Assembly (NCBI RefSeq): GCF_025147485.1
Contig: NZ_CP102263.1
Coordinates: forward strand, 1,935,501-1,999,500
Direction of reading: 5' to 3'
Origin: Bacteroides uniformis
Lineage (GTDB): Bacteria; Bacteroidota; Bacteroidia; Bacteroidales; Bacteroidaceae
Length of the DNA: 64,000 nucleotides
Shown here: positions 28,101 to 37,192 of the stretch, piece after piece
Layout of the letters: the number at the start of each line of letters is the position of its first letter
Position numbering within the stretch: the stretch's first letter is position 1
Notes under the pieces: generated by a model
The model's database searches: none
What the model saw: the letters and a program-made list of their open reading frames with translations, nothing else
What the model was told of the DNA's origin: nothing
Made by a program: the position numbers and the translations under genes

Positions 28101-28569
28101 GGATTTGACAATGGTGTTCCAAGGTGCTGGTATGTACAACATCCGTTTCAATGAGGTATTCAGCCAAATGTTCTTCAACAATGGTAATTTACCTGCTTAT
28201 TTCTTTGACAGATGGCATTTGGAGGATTCCTATGATCCTGACAACACCAATTGGGTGCCTGGTAAATGGCCTGCTAATCGTTTCTCTCAGGAAATGGGTT
28301 CTTCTTACCGCGATAGTCAGGCATGGAACATGAAAGCGTCTTATTTACGCCTGAAGAGCTTTGAAGTGGGTTATATATTGCCTAGAACATTTACTAAAAA
28401 ATATGGTGTTGAAAATTTGAGACTCTATTTCAATGCATACAATCTCTTTACATTCACCGACTCGTTCTTGAAACAGTTTGACCCTGAAAAGACGGAGGGT
28501 GACTATGGTGCCGGATACAACTATCCTTTGACAAAGAGTTTTAATGTAGGCTTAAGTGTTTCATTCTAA
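25159..28569 (+). CDS. SusC/RagA-family TonB-dependent outer-membrane transporter with STN domain
   Basis: 1136 residues. An extended signal region (to about residue 45) is followed by an STN secretin/TonB N-terminal domain (about 49-115, VTISLDVKNKSITEVLSII), then a CarboxypepD_reg-like domain (ISGIIRDLSGVPIIGASI), a plug domain (VDEVVVVGYGTQKRGNLTGS) and a long beta-barrel ending in aromatic F. The STN domain matches the neighbouring sigma/anti-sigma pair. It imports oligosaccharides across the outer membrane with the SusD partner 11 bases downstream. Confidence 0.96.
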   Translation: MKNPTSYFYLKECVTFFSRWNRNSCSFVLLLTFLFLFNGVLALHAQNVTISLDVKNKSITEVLSIIEKKNNLFFTYDYNLFNPKRKISVSLKNKKIEEILKVVFKGENIGYKIKGKNVVLYKIDSKVSKGQQRSAKRISGIIRDLSGVPIIGASIAVENGAGGTISDLNGKFSLNAHENDLLTISYIGFGKKELRVKKDYYEITLEEDANLVDEVVVVGYGTQKRGNLTGSIASLKTKEINTTVSSSLAQSLQGKMPGLQIRQQNGEPGTFNSMINIRGYGEPLYVIDGIVRDGSVEFQQLNPSDIESVSVLKDASAAVYGMNASNGVIVVTTKRGESHRPQFTYSGNVGWQKVTDRPLMANAAQYLEMYDDAIFYRDGVHSITNEELNKWRAGGPGYESTDWYNETMKKASLRHNHNLSIEGGNKIMKYFLSFSYYDEDGIFKSGDMGYDRYTFRSNVSAKLNRYLTTDVMVSGRYGMRDFPGGDGFIWMYKGTIISHPNERPYINDDPAYPANIYNQENPVVMSQKKHAGYTVDKNKSLQSAVSLTYDAPFLKGLQAKGTIAYDSYSVFNKNLWKSYRIYSSDLNYQLKNKPRIANNVEDADRIVLQAQVTFDRTFLDKHHVSALVAYEQKKYEKKHSYLKREYDFYTTDVMDYASGVQTNSGTEHEETTMAYIGKFNYDYMGKYLFEYACRYDGSYRYAPGKRWAFSPSLSAGWRISEESFIKDNFSFIDNLKIRGSYGVIGENVGEPFQHVMGFTPNVNIGYEFEDGKFLGTMAAPGVINRDFTWVRSEMYNVGVEFSVLRNKLNFELDFYKKHKSGKLKIREGNLPNTFGGSMPVENVESERTQGFDLTISHKNRINDFSYSASFNMNIARTMHRTVDKPAARSSYDRWKNGYTNRWNDLVWGFDKVGQFQNYEEILHGAIHCDNRGNTQLLPGDYIYDDYNGDGVINGYDTKPIFRNKTPKLFYGFTLNAQWKNMDLTMVFQGAGMYNIRFNEVFSQMFFNNGNLPAYFFDRWHLEDSYDPDNTNWVPGKWPANRFSQEMGSSYRDSQAWNMKASYLRLKSFEVGYILPRTFTKKYGVENLRLYFNAYNLFTFTDSFLKQFDPEKTEGDYGAGYNYPLTKSFNVGLSVSF

Positions 28570-28580
28570 ATATTATACGT

Positions 28581-30482
28581 ATGAAAAAGATGTTAAATTT
28601 TAAATATGTAATTGTGGGGTTCTTGCTCGTGTTATGTGGAGCTTGTTCTGATTTTCTGGATTTAGAACCAAAAAATAAAATACCGGGTGAAAGTGTCTTG
28701 TCGGATCCCAATGGTATCAAGTCGTTTCTAGCTGATCTCTATTATGGTTCACCGATTGAAGATTTTGTATATATGCCTGCTGCCGGATTTAACGCCAGAG
28801 GGAATACTGGTTCTTTGACGTTGGCGCAATATGCGCTGGAAGCCATCCATTCGGAATGGCCCAACTGGAACCAATTTGCCAATGACTGGTGGAATAAGGG
28901 GTATTTTTTGAACAGAAATATCAATCTGCTGATGACGTATATTCCCAATTTGGATATTTCGGTAGAGGAAAAGGATGCGTTGATGGGGGAAGCCCATTTC
29001 TTAAGGGCGTATACTTATTTTGGTTTGGCGAAGCGTTATGGGGGGGTATCCATCATTACGAAGTATCAGGAGTTTGAGCCGAATACGGATAACTTGAAGG
29101 TACCTCGTAGCACAGAAAAAGAAACGTGGGATTTTGTGATGGAGGAATGTGACAGGGCGATTCGTCTGTTGCCGGAAACCAGAAACAATCCGAGTGAAGA
29201 GAAGCGCAGGGCGACGAAGTGGACGGCGTATGCTCTGAAGTCAAGGGCAGCATTACATGCAGCTTCTGTAGCTAAATATTGGGACAAGGCTCCGTTGGAA
29301 GGGGAAGCGGTGGATAAGAATTTTGTTGGTTTGGACAAGTCAGATGCCAGCCGTTATTATCAGGCTTGCATAGATGCTTCTAAAGCTATCATCGCTTCCA
29401 ATAGGTTTGGGTTGTATAAGGCGCATCCAGGTAGTGTGCAAGAAGCGATTGCTAACTACAGAGCGCTTTTCACAGATCCGAATGTGGCTGGTGAAGAGGC
29501 TATTTTTATCAAAGGCTATGGAGCTCCGGGTACTCGGATTGCACATGATTATGATGCCTGGAACAATCCGAATCAGAATGCGGAAGGATTCCCTCACAGA
29601 GGTAGAACCAATCCAATTCTTGAGTTGATTGACTTGTATGAGGATTATACCAATCCGGGGCATGCTGCTCCGATCATCACTACGGAAGATGGAAAGGTGA
29701 GCGATAATGAAGGCTATCGTCCGTATGTTGCTTATCGCCATTTTGATTCGCCGGAGGAAATCTTCAAGCATAAGGATGCCCGCTTTTTTGCTTGCATCAC
29801 GTATCCGAACAGTGTGTGGAAAGGGAAGAAGATTGTAATCCAGGGGGGGGTGATTAAACCGAATGGTGACTTGATGAGTTCACCGGGTGCTTGTGAACAT
29901 AATGGTAAGACGTATTATACATTCGGTGCTCAATTCTCGAAGGATTATTCGGGTTTTGACGGTACACCGAACTGTACGCGTACGGGGTTCTTGATGCGCA
30001 AATTCTTAAATGAGAACCTGACCGTGACCAAGGAGTTGCAGTCGACTACCGACTTTATGGATTTCAGATACGCCGAAATCTTGCTGAACTTTGCGGAAGC
30101 GGTTGTTGAAAAGGGTGAAACGGATGGTAATTTGCTGGATATGGCCAAGAAGGGACTGAATGACTTGCGTAAGAGAGCAGCTCATACTACAGAGGTTGAC
30201 TTGACTCTTGATAATGTGTTGCGCGAAAGGAGAATTGAGTTGGCTTTTGAAAATAAGGGTTACTGGGATTTGATTAGACGCAGGGATTTCCATTCGGAAT
30301 TCGATAACCGCCGTAAAATGGCGTTGGTGCCTATGATTGATTTACGAGGGGAAAAGCCTCAGTATATTTTTGTGCGTAAGTTTGTACCGGGTGCAAACTC
30401 TTGTACTTTCCAAACGCATCATTATTACAGACATATTCCTGGAACTTCTACCAATGGTTTAACTCAGAATCCAAAACACTAA
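28581..30482 (+). CDS. SusD/RagB-family glycan-binding lipoprotein
   Basis: 633 residues with lipobox LCGAC and SDFLDLEPKNK directly after the lipidated Cys. Helical TPR-like SusD features include HFLRAYTYFGLAKRYGG and, near the C-terminus, RERRIELAFENKGYWDLIRR. It forms the lid of the SusC barrel and captures glycan at the cell surface. A G8 run (29843-29850) and a G7 run (29040-29046) lie in the coding region. Confidence 0.95.
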   Translation: MKKMLNFKYVIVGFLLVLCGACSDFLDLEPKNKIPGESVLSDPNGIKSFLADLYYGSPIEDFVYMPAAGFNARGNTGSLTLAQYALEAIHSEWPNWNQFANDWWNKGYFLNRNINLLMTYIPNLDISVEEKDALMGEAHFLRAYTYFGLAKRYGGVSIITKYQEFEPNTDNLKVPRSTEKETWDFVMEECDRAIRLLPETRNNPSEEKRRATKWTAYALKSRAALHAASVAKYWDKAPLEGEAVDKNFVGLDKSDASRYYQACIDASKAIIASNRFGLYKAHPGSVQEAIANYRALFTDPNVAGEEAIFIKGYGAPGTRIAHDYDAWNNPNQNAEGFPHRGRTNPILELIDLYEDYTNPGHAAPIITTEDGKVSDNEGYRPYVAYRHFDSPEEIFKHKDARFFACITYPNSVWKGKKIVIQGGVIKPNGDLMSSPGACEHNGKTYYTFGAQFSKDYSGFDGTPNCTRTGFLMRKFLNENLTVTKELQSTTDFMDFRYAEILLNFAEAVVEKGETDGNLLDMAKKGLNDLRKRAAHTTEVDLTLDNVLRERRIELAFENKGYWDLIRRRDFHSEFDNRRKMALVPMIDLRGEKPQYIFVRKFVPGANSCTFQTHHYYRHIPGTSTNGLTQNPKH

Positions 30483-30498
30483 TTTAACAATAGCAACT

Positions 30499-31191
30499 AT
30501 GAAACGTAACATTAAAAATATGGCTTTCGCTTTGCTGACATTGTTTGCAGTCACTTCCTGCGACTTGTTGGAAATAGACAACTATGATGGTCCGAATGCT
30601 ACCATTGAAGGCAAAATCTTAGACATTGAAACTGGCGAACTGGTTGAACAGGATATTATTGACGGGGCACAAATCGAATTTATCGAACATGGGTTTGAGA
30701 ATCCTGAAACGCAATACATGGTAATTAAGAACAATGGTACGTATCGAAACAACGTGATGTTTGCAGGTTCGTATACGATGAGTCTGATGCGTGGTAACTT
30801 TGTGTCTGTCAAAGATCAAGAAGTTGTGGTGAAAGGTAATACGGTATATGACTTCAGAGTGCAGCCTTACATCCGTATTAAAAATGCTTCCATTCAAAAA
30901 AATGGTAGCAAGGTTGTGGCTAAGTTCCGTCTAGAAAAGACGGTTGACCAAGAGGTGGCGGAAGTGGCTCTTTACGGTCACCGTGAACCGAATGTTGGCG
31001 AACCACTCAAGGAGTTTGTGGTAAAGCAAGGTGTGGATAACTCGTACCTTGGCAATGAGTTTACATTGGAATTGGACTTAAAACATGAAAATATAAAATC
31101 CGGCACGCAATATTACTTTAGAATTGGCGCAAGAATTAACATTGGCGGTGCGAAATTCAATTACGTTCCTGCAGTAAGACTAGCTTTGTAA
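30499..31191 (+). CDS. DUF3823-type surface lipoprotein (SusE position)
   Basis: 230 residues with lipobox AVTSC. An N-terminal carboxypeptidase-like fold (PNATIEGKILDIETGELV) and a C-terminal domain resemble DUF3823 proteins found after SusD genes. The position suggests an accessory surface glycan-binding protein. It ends one base before the GH125 gene, so the genes are co-transcribed. Confidence 0.82.
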   Translation: MKRNIKNMAFALLTLFAVTSCDLLEIDNYDGPNATIEGKILDIETGELVEQDIIDGAQIEFIEHGFENPETQYMVIKNNGTYRNNVMFAGSYTMSLMRGNFVSVKDQEVVVKGNTVYDFRVQPYIRIKNASIQKNGSKVVAKFRLEKTVDQEVAEVALYGHREPNVGEPLKEFVVKQGVDNSYLGNEFTLELDLKHENIKSGTQYYFRIGARINIGGAKFNYVPAVRLAL

Positions 31192-31192
31192 G

Positions 31193-32635
31193 ATGAAGAG
31201 ACAATTACTCACTATAGGCTCTTTATGGGTCTGTTCTCTACTTTTTGCACATCCTTGTTCTTCGGGACAAGAAATGCAATGGATCGATCATGTTGAAATG
31301 TATACGTCTAAACGTCCACCGGTGGAAAAAAGACTTTTCCGGTCAGAAGTCGTCGAACGGGTTATTGAGGAGACGGTCACTCTACTGAAAAATGAGAAGC
31401 TCAAATGGATGTTTGCCAACTGTTTTCCCAACACATTGGACACGACGGTGTTTTATGAATCGGAACCGGAGGACGACACTTTTGTGGTAACGGGGGATAT
31501 TCCGGCAATGTGGCTTAGGGATTCTTCCGCCCAGGTGTGGCCTTATCTGATGTACGCCAATGAGGACGAGCGGTTGAGGAAAATGATTCGGGGGGTGATT
31601 CTACGACAGTTCAGATTAGTTCTGCTGGATCCGTATGCGAATGCGTTCTACCGTGATCTCTCTGGAAAAGGGGAGTGGCAAAATGACAGGACACCAATGA
31701 GAGGGGGAATTCACGAAAGAAAGTGGGAAATCGACTCGCTGTGTTATGTTGTTCGTCTGGCTTATCATTATTGGAAAGTAACCGGTGATGACAGCGTTTT
31801 TACAGCGGAATGGATGCAGGTGGTTGAATCTATCCTGACAGTTTTCAAAGACCAGCAACGGAAGGAGAATCGGGGTAATTATTCGTTTTTACGTGTGACG
31901 GACCGGCAGTATGACACGTTATCCAACGATGGATATGGAAATCCGGTCCGTGCCAACGGACTGATTGCCTCTTCTTTTCGCCCTTCGGATGACGCGACTG
32001 TTTATCCGTTCCTGATTCCTTCCAACTTTTTTGCTGTGACCAGCTTGCGTCAGATGGAGGAGATCCTATTGAAGGTGAACAAAAACAAAGCAATGGCTCG
32101 TGCGTGCAATGTGTTGTATATGGAAGTGGGCGAAGCGTTGAAAAAACATGCCATACACAAGCATCCTACCTATGGAAAGATTTATGCTTTTGAAGTGGAC
32201 GGATACGGCAATCAGCTCTGCATGGATGATGCTAATATTCCCAGTCTGCTGGCTTTGCCCTACATCTGCGATGTGAAGCCCTCGGATAGGATTTATCAGA
32301 ATACGCGAAAATATCTGTTGAGTCTGGACAATCCGTATTTTTTCAAGGGCAAATATGCCGAAGGCATCGGTGGCCCTCACATAGGAATGGACATGGTGTG
32401 GCCCATGAGCATAATCATACGTGCCATGACGTCGGAGAACGATGAGGAAATCAAATTGTGCGTTGCCATGCTGTTGGCTACGGATGCTAATACAGGCTTT
32501 ATGCATGAGTCTTTTCACAAAGATCAGCCTGAAAAGTTCACACGTTCGTGGTTTGCCTGGCAAAATTCCTTGTTTGGTGAATTGGTTCTTAAGATTATTA
32601 GAGACGGAAAGTTACATCTTTTAAATGAATTATGA
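31193..32635 (+). CDS. Glycoside hydrolase family 125 alpha-mannosidase
   Basis: 480 residues with a signal peptide. GH125 enzymes are exo-alpha-1,6-mannosidases. Family features include TGDIPAMWLRDSSAQVWPYL, the (alpha/alpha)6 helices, and the C-terminal TSENDEEIKLC/ HESFHKDQPEKFTRSWFAWQNSLFG region. It overlaps the next gene by 4 bases. Together with GH92 it would trim mannose from N-glycans or yeast mannan. Confidence 0.92.
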   Translation: MKRQLLTIGSLWVCSLLFAHPCSSGQEMQWIDHVEMYTSKRPPVEKRLFRSEVVERVIEETVTLLKNEKLKWMFANCFPNTLDTTVFYESEPEDDTFVVTGDIPAMWLRDSSAQVWPYLMYANEDERLRKMIRGVILRQFRLVLLDPYANAFYRDLSGKGEWQNDRTPMRGGIHERKWEIDSLCYVVRLAYHYWKVTGDDSVFTAEWMQVVESILTVFKDQQRKENRGNYSFLRVTDRQYDTLSNDGYGNPVRANGLIASSFRPSDDATVYPFLIPSNFFAVTSLRQMEEILLKVNKNKAMARACNVLYMEVGEALKKHAIHKHPTYGKIYAFEVDGYGNQLCMDDANIPSLLALPYICDVKPSDRIYQNTRKYLLSLDNPYFFKGKYAEGIGGPHIGMDMVWPMSIIIRAMTSENDEEIKLCVAMLLATDANTGFMHESFHKDQPEKFTRSWFAWQNSLFGELVLKIIRDGKLHLLNEL

Positions 32636-33438
32636 TGAAAAGGATTTATATTATAATACTACTCCTATACTGCTGGGTCTCGTTTTTACCGGCACAGGAT
32701 ATATGTTCTCCGGTACGAGAAGGTTATTTATCAATGTCTGATGAGAAGAAGAAGCTGACCGTTCTCTTGTCAGGCGCTTCTTTTGCATCCGTGGATAACG
32801 GTTGGTTTGAGTTGGGGTGTGAGGCGTTGCGTGCGAAGGGAATCAACCGGGCCATCGGAGGAGAAGCCATTGCGGATGTGGCGAACCGAATGTCACGTGG
32901 CGATTTGTATTCCCGTGAGGAATTGGACGAGGTGGATGTCTTCGTGATTATGCAGGTACACAACCGGGATGTGTATGCCCCGAATGAGCTGAAAAAGGAC
33001 TATCACGAATATGCCTTGCCTTTTACCCGTGGGAACTATGCGGCCGCTTTTGATTATGTAATCAAGAAATACATATCCGATTGTTATCAACTTCAATTTG
33101 ACAAAGGTTCGAAGTATTACGGTGTGAAAGGGGGGAAGCCGGCTGTGATTCTGCTTTGTACCCATTGGCACGATGCACGCGTGGTGTATAATGAATCTAT
33201 CAGGAAACTCTCCGACAAATGGGGCTTTCCACTGGTAAAATTTGATGAACAGATTGGCTTTTCAAAGACCGTTGAGCATCCAGAAACACACCGACAAACG
33301 AGCACTCTCTTTGCCGATGACACAGAGTGTATTGATGGGGTTGAGTATGGATGGCATCCCAACCGGGGTAAAGACTGTTATATTCAAAACCGTATGGCTG
33401 CTGTTTTTGTAGCCCAAATACAATCCTTAGTTCTGTAA
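32632..33438 (+). CDS. SGNH-like protein (DUF5040-type)
   Basis: 268 residues with a signal peptide. The layout resembles SGNH hydrolases: GASFAS as block I, GINRAIGGEAIADVANRM as block II, VFVIMQVHNRD in place of GxND, and a C-terminal HPNRGKDCYIQNRMAA carrying the block V His. Similar proteins are annotated DUF5040. Substrate unknown; an esterase acting on decorated mannan is inferred from its place between two mannosidases. Confidence 0.7.
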   Translation: MMKRIYIIILLLYCWVSFLPAQDICSPVREGYLSMSDEKKKLTVLLSGASFASVDNGWFELGCEALRAKGINRAIGGEAIADVANRMSRGDLYSREELDEVDVFVIMQVHNRDVYAPNELKKDYHEYALPFTRGNYAAAFDYVIKKYISDCYQLQFDKGSKYYGVKGGKPAVILLCTHWHDARVVYNESIRKLSDKWGFPLVKFDEQIGFSKTVEHPETHRQTSTLFADDTECIDGVEYGWHPNRGKDCYIQNRMAAVFVAQIQSLVL

Positions 33439-33442
33439 GAAA

Positions 33443-35698
33443 ATGAAACATTTATACTTTTTGTGTGTTGTGTTTGTTTTTTTATTCGCAGGGTACGCCC
33501 TCTCTCAGGGATCGAATAAAGAACATAACTTGACTCCCGTTGACTATGTCAACCCTTATATGGGCAACATCAGCCATTTACTAGTACCCACTTATCCTAC
33601 GATTCATTTGCCCAACAGCATGTTGCGTGTATATCCCGAACGGAGTGATTATACAGGTAGTCAATTACATGGATTGCCGCTCATCATTACCAGCCATCGG
33701 GGCACTTCGGCCTTTAACCTTAGTCCTTGCCAAGGAGAGCCGTTACAGCCGGTCGTAAACTATAGCTATGACCATGAGAACGTCAAGCCCTACTATTACG
33801 AAGTGTTTTTGGATGAAGAACAAATTGAGGTCAAGTATGCGCCTTCACGTCAATCGGCTTTATACCAACTCCGCTTTACCCAAACGGACAAACCGGCTTA
33901 TCTCATTGTGAATTCCCGGCACGGAAAAGTTCAGGTAGCGGAAAACCATATCAGTGGTTACCAGCATTTGGATAACAACACTCGAGTCTATCTGTATTTG
34001 GAAACTGAGCAGATGCCAGTACAATCAGACATGCTGGTGGATGGGAAATTGAGCCGTACGACGACTGCAGAAGGTCACAATGCGTGTGCGGTGTTGGCCT
34101 TTGCAAAACAAACTGAGTATGTGCGTGTAAGATACGGTATTTCATTTATCAGTGAAGAACAAGCTCGCAAAAACATGGAACGTGAATTGTCCGGTTATGA
34201 TGTGGTGGCACTGGCTGATAAAGGGCGGAATATCTGGAATGCTTCCTTGGGCAAGATAGACGTTAAGGGAGGAGATACTGACAGTAAGCGGGTATTTTAT
34301 ACTTCTTTGTACAGGGTATTTGAACGCCCAGTCTGTATCAGCGAAGACGGGCGCTATTTCAGCGCGTTCGATCATCGGGTACATAATGATTATGGTTTGC
34401 CTTTCTATACAGATGATTGGATATGGGACACATATCGTGCAGCCCATCCATTACGTGTACTTATCGATCAAAATACGGAGTTGGACATCATTCGGTCCTA
34501 TTTGCGTATGGCAGAACAGATGGGAACGATGTGGATGCCTACTTTCCCGGAAATTACAGGAGATTCTCGACGAATGAATTCTAATCATGGAGTGGCTACG
34601 ATTGCAGATGCGGCTGCCAAAGGAATCAAGTTTGATTTAACCAAAGCATACAATGTGTGCAAACGTGCTATTGAAGAGAAGACATTGGCTCCTTGGTCAG
34701 CAGCAACCTGTGGCTGGATTGATCTGTTTTATAAAGAAAAGGGGTATATCCCTGCTTTGCAGCCTGATGAAAAGGAAACTGATCCGAATGTACATTCCTT
34801 CGAAAAACGTCAATCTGTAGCCGTGACACTCGGAACGGCGTATGACGAATGGTGTCTGTCACGCATCGCTGAAATGCTAAATAAGGATGAAGAAGCTGCC
34901 TACTATCGTTGTCGTTCGTTTAATTATCGCCATATTTACAACAAGGAAACGTGCTTTTTCCATCCAAAGGATAAAAATGGCAAGTGGATTAGCCCATTTG
35001 ATTACCGCTTTTCTGGTGGTCAGGGTGCCCGTGAGTATTATGGAGAAAATAATGGTTGGGTGTATCGTTGGGATGTGCCGCATAATATTGCCGACCTTAT
35101 TGAACTGATGAATGGCAAGGAACAGTTTGTTGCCAATTTGGATCAGATGTTCAATGAGTCTTTGGGAAAAAGTAAATTTGATTTCTATTCTCAATTACCC
35201 GATCATACTGGCAATGTGGGACAATTCTCCATGGCGAATGAGCCGTCTCTGCATATTCCTTATCTTTATTGTTATGCTGGTCAGCCTTGGAAAACTCAGA
35301 AGCGTATCCGCCAGTTGTTAAAGATGTGGTTTCGCAATGATTTGATGGGCATTCCTGGGGATGAAGATGGAGGGGGCATGTCAGCCTTTGTTGTCTTTTC
35401 TTCTCTCGGTTTTTATCCTGTCACTCCGGGACTGCCTATTTATACCATTGGCAGTCCGATGTTCAGTGAGGTCCGTATCAAGTTACATAACAACAAGTTT
35501 TTCACAATTATAGCAGAGGGGGTGTCAGATGAAAATAAATACATCCAGTCGGCCACTCTCAATGGCAAAGAATTGAATCATGCCTGGTTTGCACATGAGG
35601 ATTTGATAAATGAAGGTGTATTGATCTTGAAAATGGGAAACAGACAAAATAAGATGTGGGGTATCGATTGTCCACCACCCTCTCATGGGCTGAAATAA
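33443..35698 (+). CDS. Glycoside hydrolase family 92 alpha-mannosidase
   Basis: 751 residues with a signal peptide. GH92 enzymes are calcium-dependent exo-alpha-mannosidases. Motifs seen: VDYVNPYMGN at the N-terminus, NEPSLHIPYLY (catalytic acid Glu) and GIPGDEDGGGMSAF (catalytic Asp region), then LGFYPVTPG. The length is typical. It is the last gene of the PUL. Linkage specificity (1,2, 1,3 or 1,6) cannot be read from sequence. Confidence 0.94.
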   Translation: MKHLYFLCVVFVFLFAGYALSQGSNKEHNLTPVDYVNPYMGNISHLLVPTYPTIHLPNSMLRVYPERSDYTGSQLHGLPLIITSHRGTSAFNLSPCQGEPLQPVVNYSYDHENVKPYYYEVFLDEEQIEVKYAPSRQSALYQLRFTQTDKPAYLIVNSRHGKVQVAENHISGYQHLDNNTRVYLYLETEQMPVQSDMLVDGKLSRTTTAEGHNACAVLAFAKQTEYVRVRYGISFISEEQARKNMERELSGYDVVALADKGRNIWNASLGKIDVKGGDTDSKRVFYTSLYRVFERPVCISEDGRYFSAFDHRVHNDYGLPFYTDDWIWDTYRAAHPLRVLIDQNTELDIIRSYLRMAEQMGTMWMPTFPEITGDSRRMNSNHGVATIADAAAKGIKFDLTKAYNVCKRAIEEKTLAPWSAATCGWIDLFYKEKGYIPALQPDEKETDPNVHSFEKRQSVAVTLGTAYDEWCLSRIAEMLNKDEEAAYYRCRSFNYRHIYNKETCFFHPKDKNGKWISPFDYRFSGGQGAREYYGENNGWVYRWDVPHNIADLIELMNGKEQFVANLDQMFNESLGKSKFDFYSQLPDHTGNVGQFSMANEPSLHIPYLYCYAGQPWKTQKRIRQLLKMWFRNDLMGIPGDEDGGGMSAFVVFSSLGFYPVTPGLPIYTIGSPMFSEVRIKLHNNKFFTIIAEGVSDENKYIQSATLNGKELNHAWFAHEDLINEGVLILKMGNRQNKMWGIDCPPPSHGLK

Positions 35699-36017
35699 AG
35701 AAGTTGTAAATTATATCAACGACTATCCCAGTTCTGATTTTAATTTTACTATTGGTCAAGGTTGGGTTTATGTTTATTTATGACTGATTCCAATCAAGAT
35801 TTATACATAGTGGTATGAGTTTGGGTTAAGAATATATGGGTATAAGCCAATAAAATTTTGGTAACCATGTCATATTACGGATATTCCCAAACTTTTCATT
35901 ACTCTTTTTTTGCTCTCTGTAATACGTAACATGAGAGGGTGCTCTCCGTTTGATAACACTTTACTCTTAAAACAAATCACTGAAACCTTGATACTCATTG
36001 CTTTAAAGGTTGTGCAG

Positions 36018-36037
36018 CGGTTTACACTATGGTTTAC
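36018..36037 (+). repeat. Terminal direct repeat of element 1, right copy
   Basis: Exact copy of 16722-16741; here a further GGTTTACACTA unit overlaps its end. Confidence 0.75.
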
Positions 36038-36091
36038 ACTAACCTTGATTTTGTCCCATTTCTACTGCTAAAATCAGGAAATGTATAAAAA

Positions 36092-36128
36092 GAAAAAGTG
36101 CCGATAATCATTGGATTACCAGCACTTT
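36092..36128 (-). terminator. Hairpin downstream of the intact tRNA-Pro
   Basis: AAAGTGC and GCACTTT arms with a partly paired interior; on the minus strand it is followed by a T-rich stretch. Unrelated to the terminator at site A, so it was probably brought by element 1. Confidence 0.65.
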
Positions 36129-36134
36129 ACTCAG

Positions 36135-36208
36135 TCGGGATGACAAGATTCGAACTTGCGACCACACGCCCCCCAGACGCGTACTCTACCGGGCTGAGCT
36201 ACATCCCG
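36135..36208 (-). tRNA. tRNA-Pro (anticodon GGG), att site B
   Basis: The minus strand gives acceptor CGGGATG pairing with CATCCCG, a GCTC/GAGT D arm, an anticodon stem CGCGT/GCGTG with loop CTGGGGG (anticodon GGG), a T arm with GTTCGAATC, and discriminator A. CCA is not encoded. It is 74 nt. Its 3' half matches site A and its 5' half matches site C. Confidence 0.95.
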
Positions 36209-36545
36209 TCTTTCTTTGAATTGCGGTGCAAAGGTACGTATTTATGGGGATTCTGCAAATTTTCTTCCTCTTTTTTTGTATTAATAATGAGTTTTTTTCT
36301 TTTGATATGCGTAACTTGTTGTTTTGTAGTTGATTATCAGCTGCTGTGATGTTGATTGTTGTTTGTATTTGTTTATATACAGTCTACTTTAATATTTTAG
36401 GAAAGTTTTAGGGAGAAAACGTGGCAGAAATTAGGTATATATTTTCTTCTGTTAATCAGTATTAAATAGGCGATATTTTTATAAACCTATTTTTCTTCTT
36501 TTGAGAAATAACCCTATATTTTTGCTGCACTTTAATATTTATAAT
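36209..36545. other. Non-coding region between tRNA-Pro and the integrase remnant
   Basis: Holds the tRNA promoter; otherwise AT-rich with no supported gene. Confidence 0.5.
36229..36236 (-). promoter_or_regulatory. -7 box of tRNA-Pro (copy B)
   Basis: The minus strand reads TACCTTTG 20 bases before the tRNA 5' end. The flanking GAATTGCGG resembles the promoter at site C. Confidence 0.55.
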
Positions 36546-37016
36546 ATGGCAACATTTAAAGTGCTTTTGCATTCCTCTAATAGGAGGAAGGATGGAACCT
36601 ATCCGGTTTCATTGAGAATCATAAAGAACATGAAAGCCAAGTATATTTCACTGGGGCTTTACTCCAAGAAGGAGGAATGGGACGTTATTGGTGAACGTTT
36701 CAGATGTGATAAGCGTGTCTGTCCTAATTATAAGGAATTCAATGCGCGAATAGTTCAACTGCTGGCACGCGCTCAAGAAGTCGAGCGCCATTTTGAGTTT
36801 GATAGGATTGATTGGACGCTGAATCAATTCGAGGATGCTTTCCTATATAAGGATAAGAAGGGAAAGTTCTTGGATTTCGCATTGTTGTGTATTAAGGATA
36901 TGAAAGAAACGGGACATATCGGTAATGCAAAAGTGTGGGAAAAGGTCATCTGTAATATGAAATTGTTCGACAAGAAGCTGTCCACACGTTATTTTCAAGA
37001 GATAGACATCAAGTAT
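36546..37016 (+). pseudogene. Tyrosine recombinase (integrase), N-terminal part only
   Basis: About 157 residues resembling the N-terminal arm-binding and SAM-like domains of Bacteroides phage integrases (MATFKVLLHSSNRRKDGTYPVSLRI). The catalytic R-H-R-Y domain is missing. An IS21-family element interrupts the gene. Removing the IS and one target copy gives only DIKYN then a stop, so the gene was already broken or lost more sequence. Its place beside the tRNA suggests it was the integrase of element 2. Confidence 0.75.
37010..37016 (+). repeat. Target duplication of the IS, left copy
   Basis: CAAGTAT, repeated at 39652-39658. Part of it may belong to the IS end; at least AGTA is duplicated. 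Confidence 0.6.
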
Positions 37017-37192
37017 GTTGGAAAATCCAGTGTAAGCTGCCCCCTAAAACCAAGCGATTCTGCCCCCTTGTGCTAAAATAATCCTACCCCCTTGATTCCA
37101 ATATAAAAATACCCCTGCTTGGCAATGCCCGGCAGGGGATTTTTCGTAGATTTGATTCCCGTCTTGACCGGTGGGATAAAATCATTTCTACT

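Larger units (their letters stand above)
16660..36131. mobile_element. Integrated element 1 with mannosidase PUL
   Basis: About 19.5 kb between tRNA-Pro att sites A and B. It has a phage/plasmid-like module on the left and a polysaccharide utilisation locus on the right, and is visibly more AT-rich in its intergenic stretches than the backbone. A 20-bp direct repeat lies near both ends. No integrase lies inside these limits, so it cannot move alone as seen. Confidence 0.8.
35699..36131. other. Non-coding right end of element 1
   Basis: No supported gene. It holds the right copy of the 20-bp direct repeat (36018-36037) and a hairpin before the tRNA. Confidence 0.6.
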
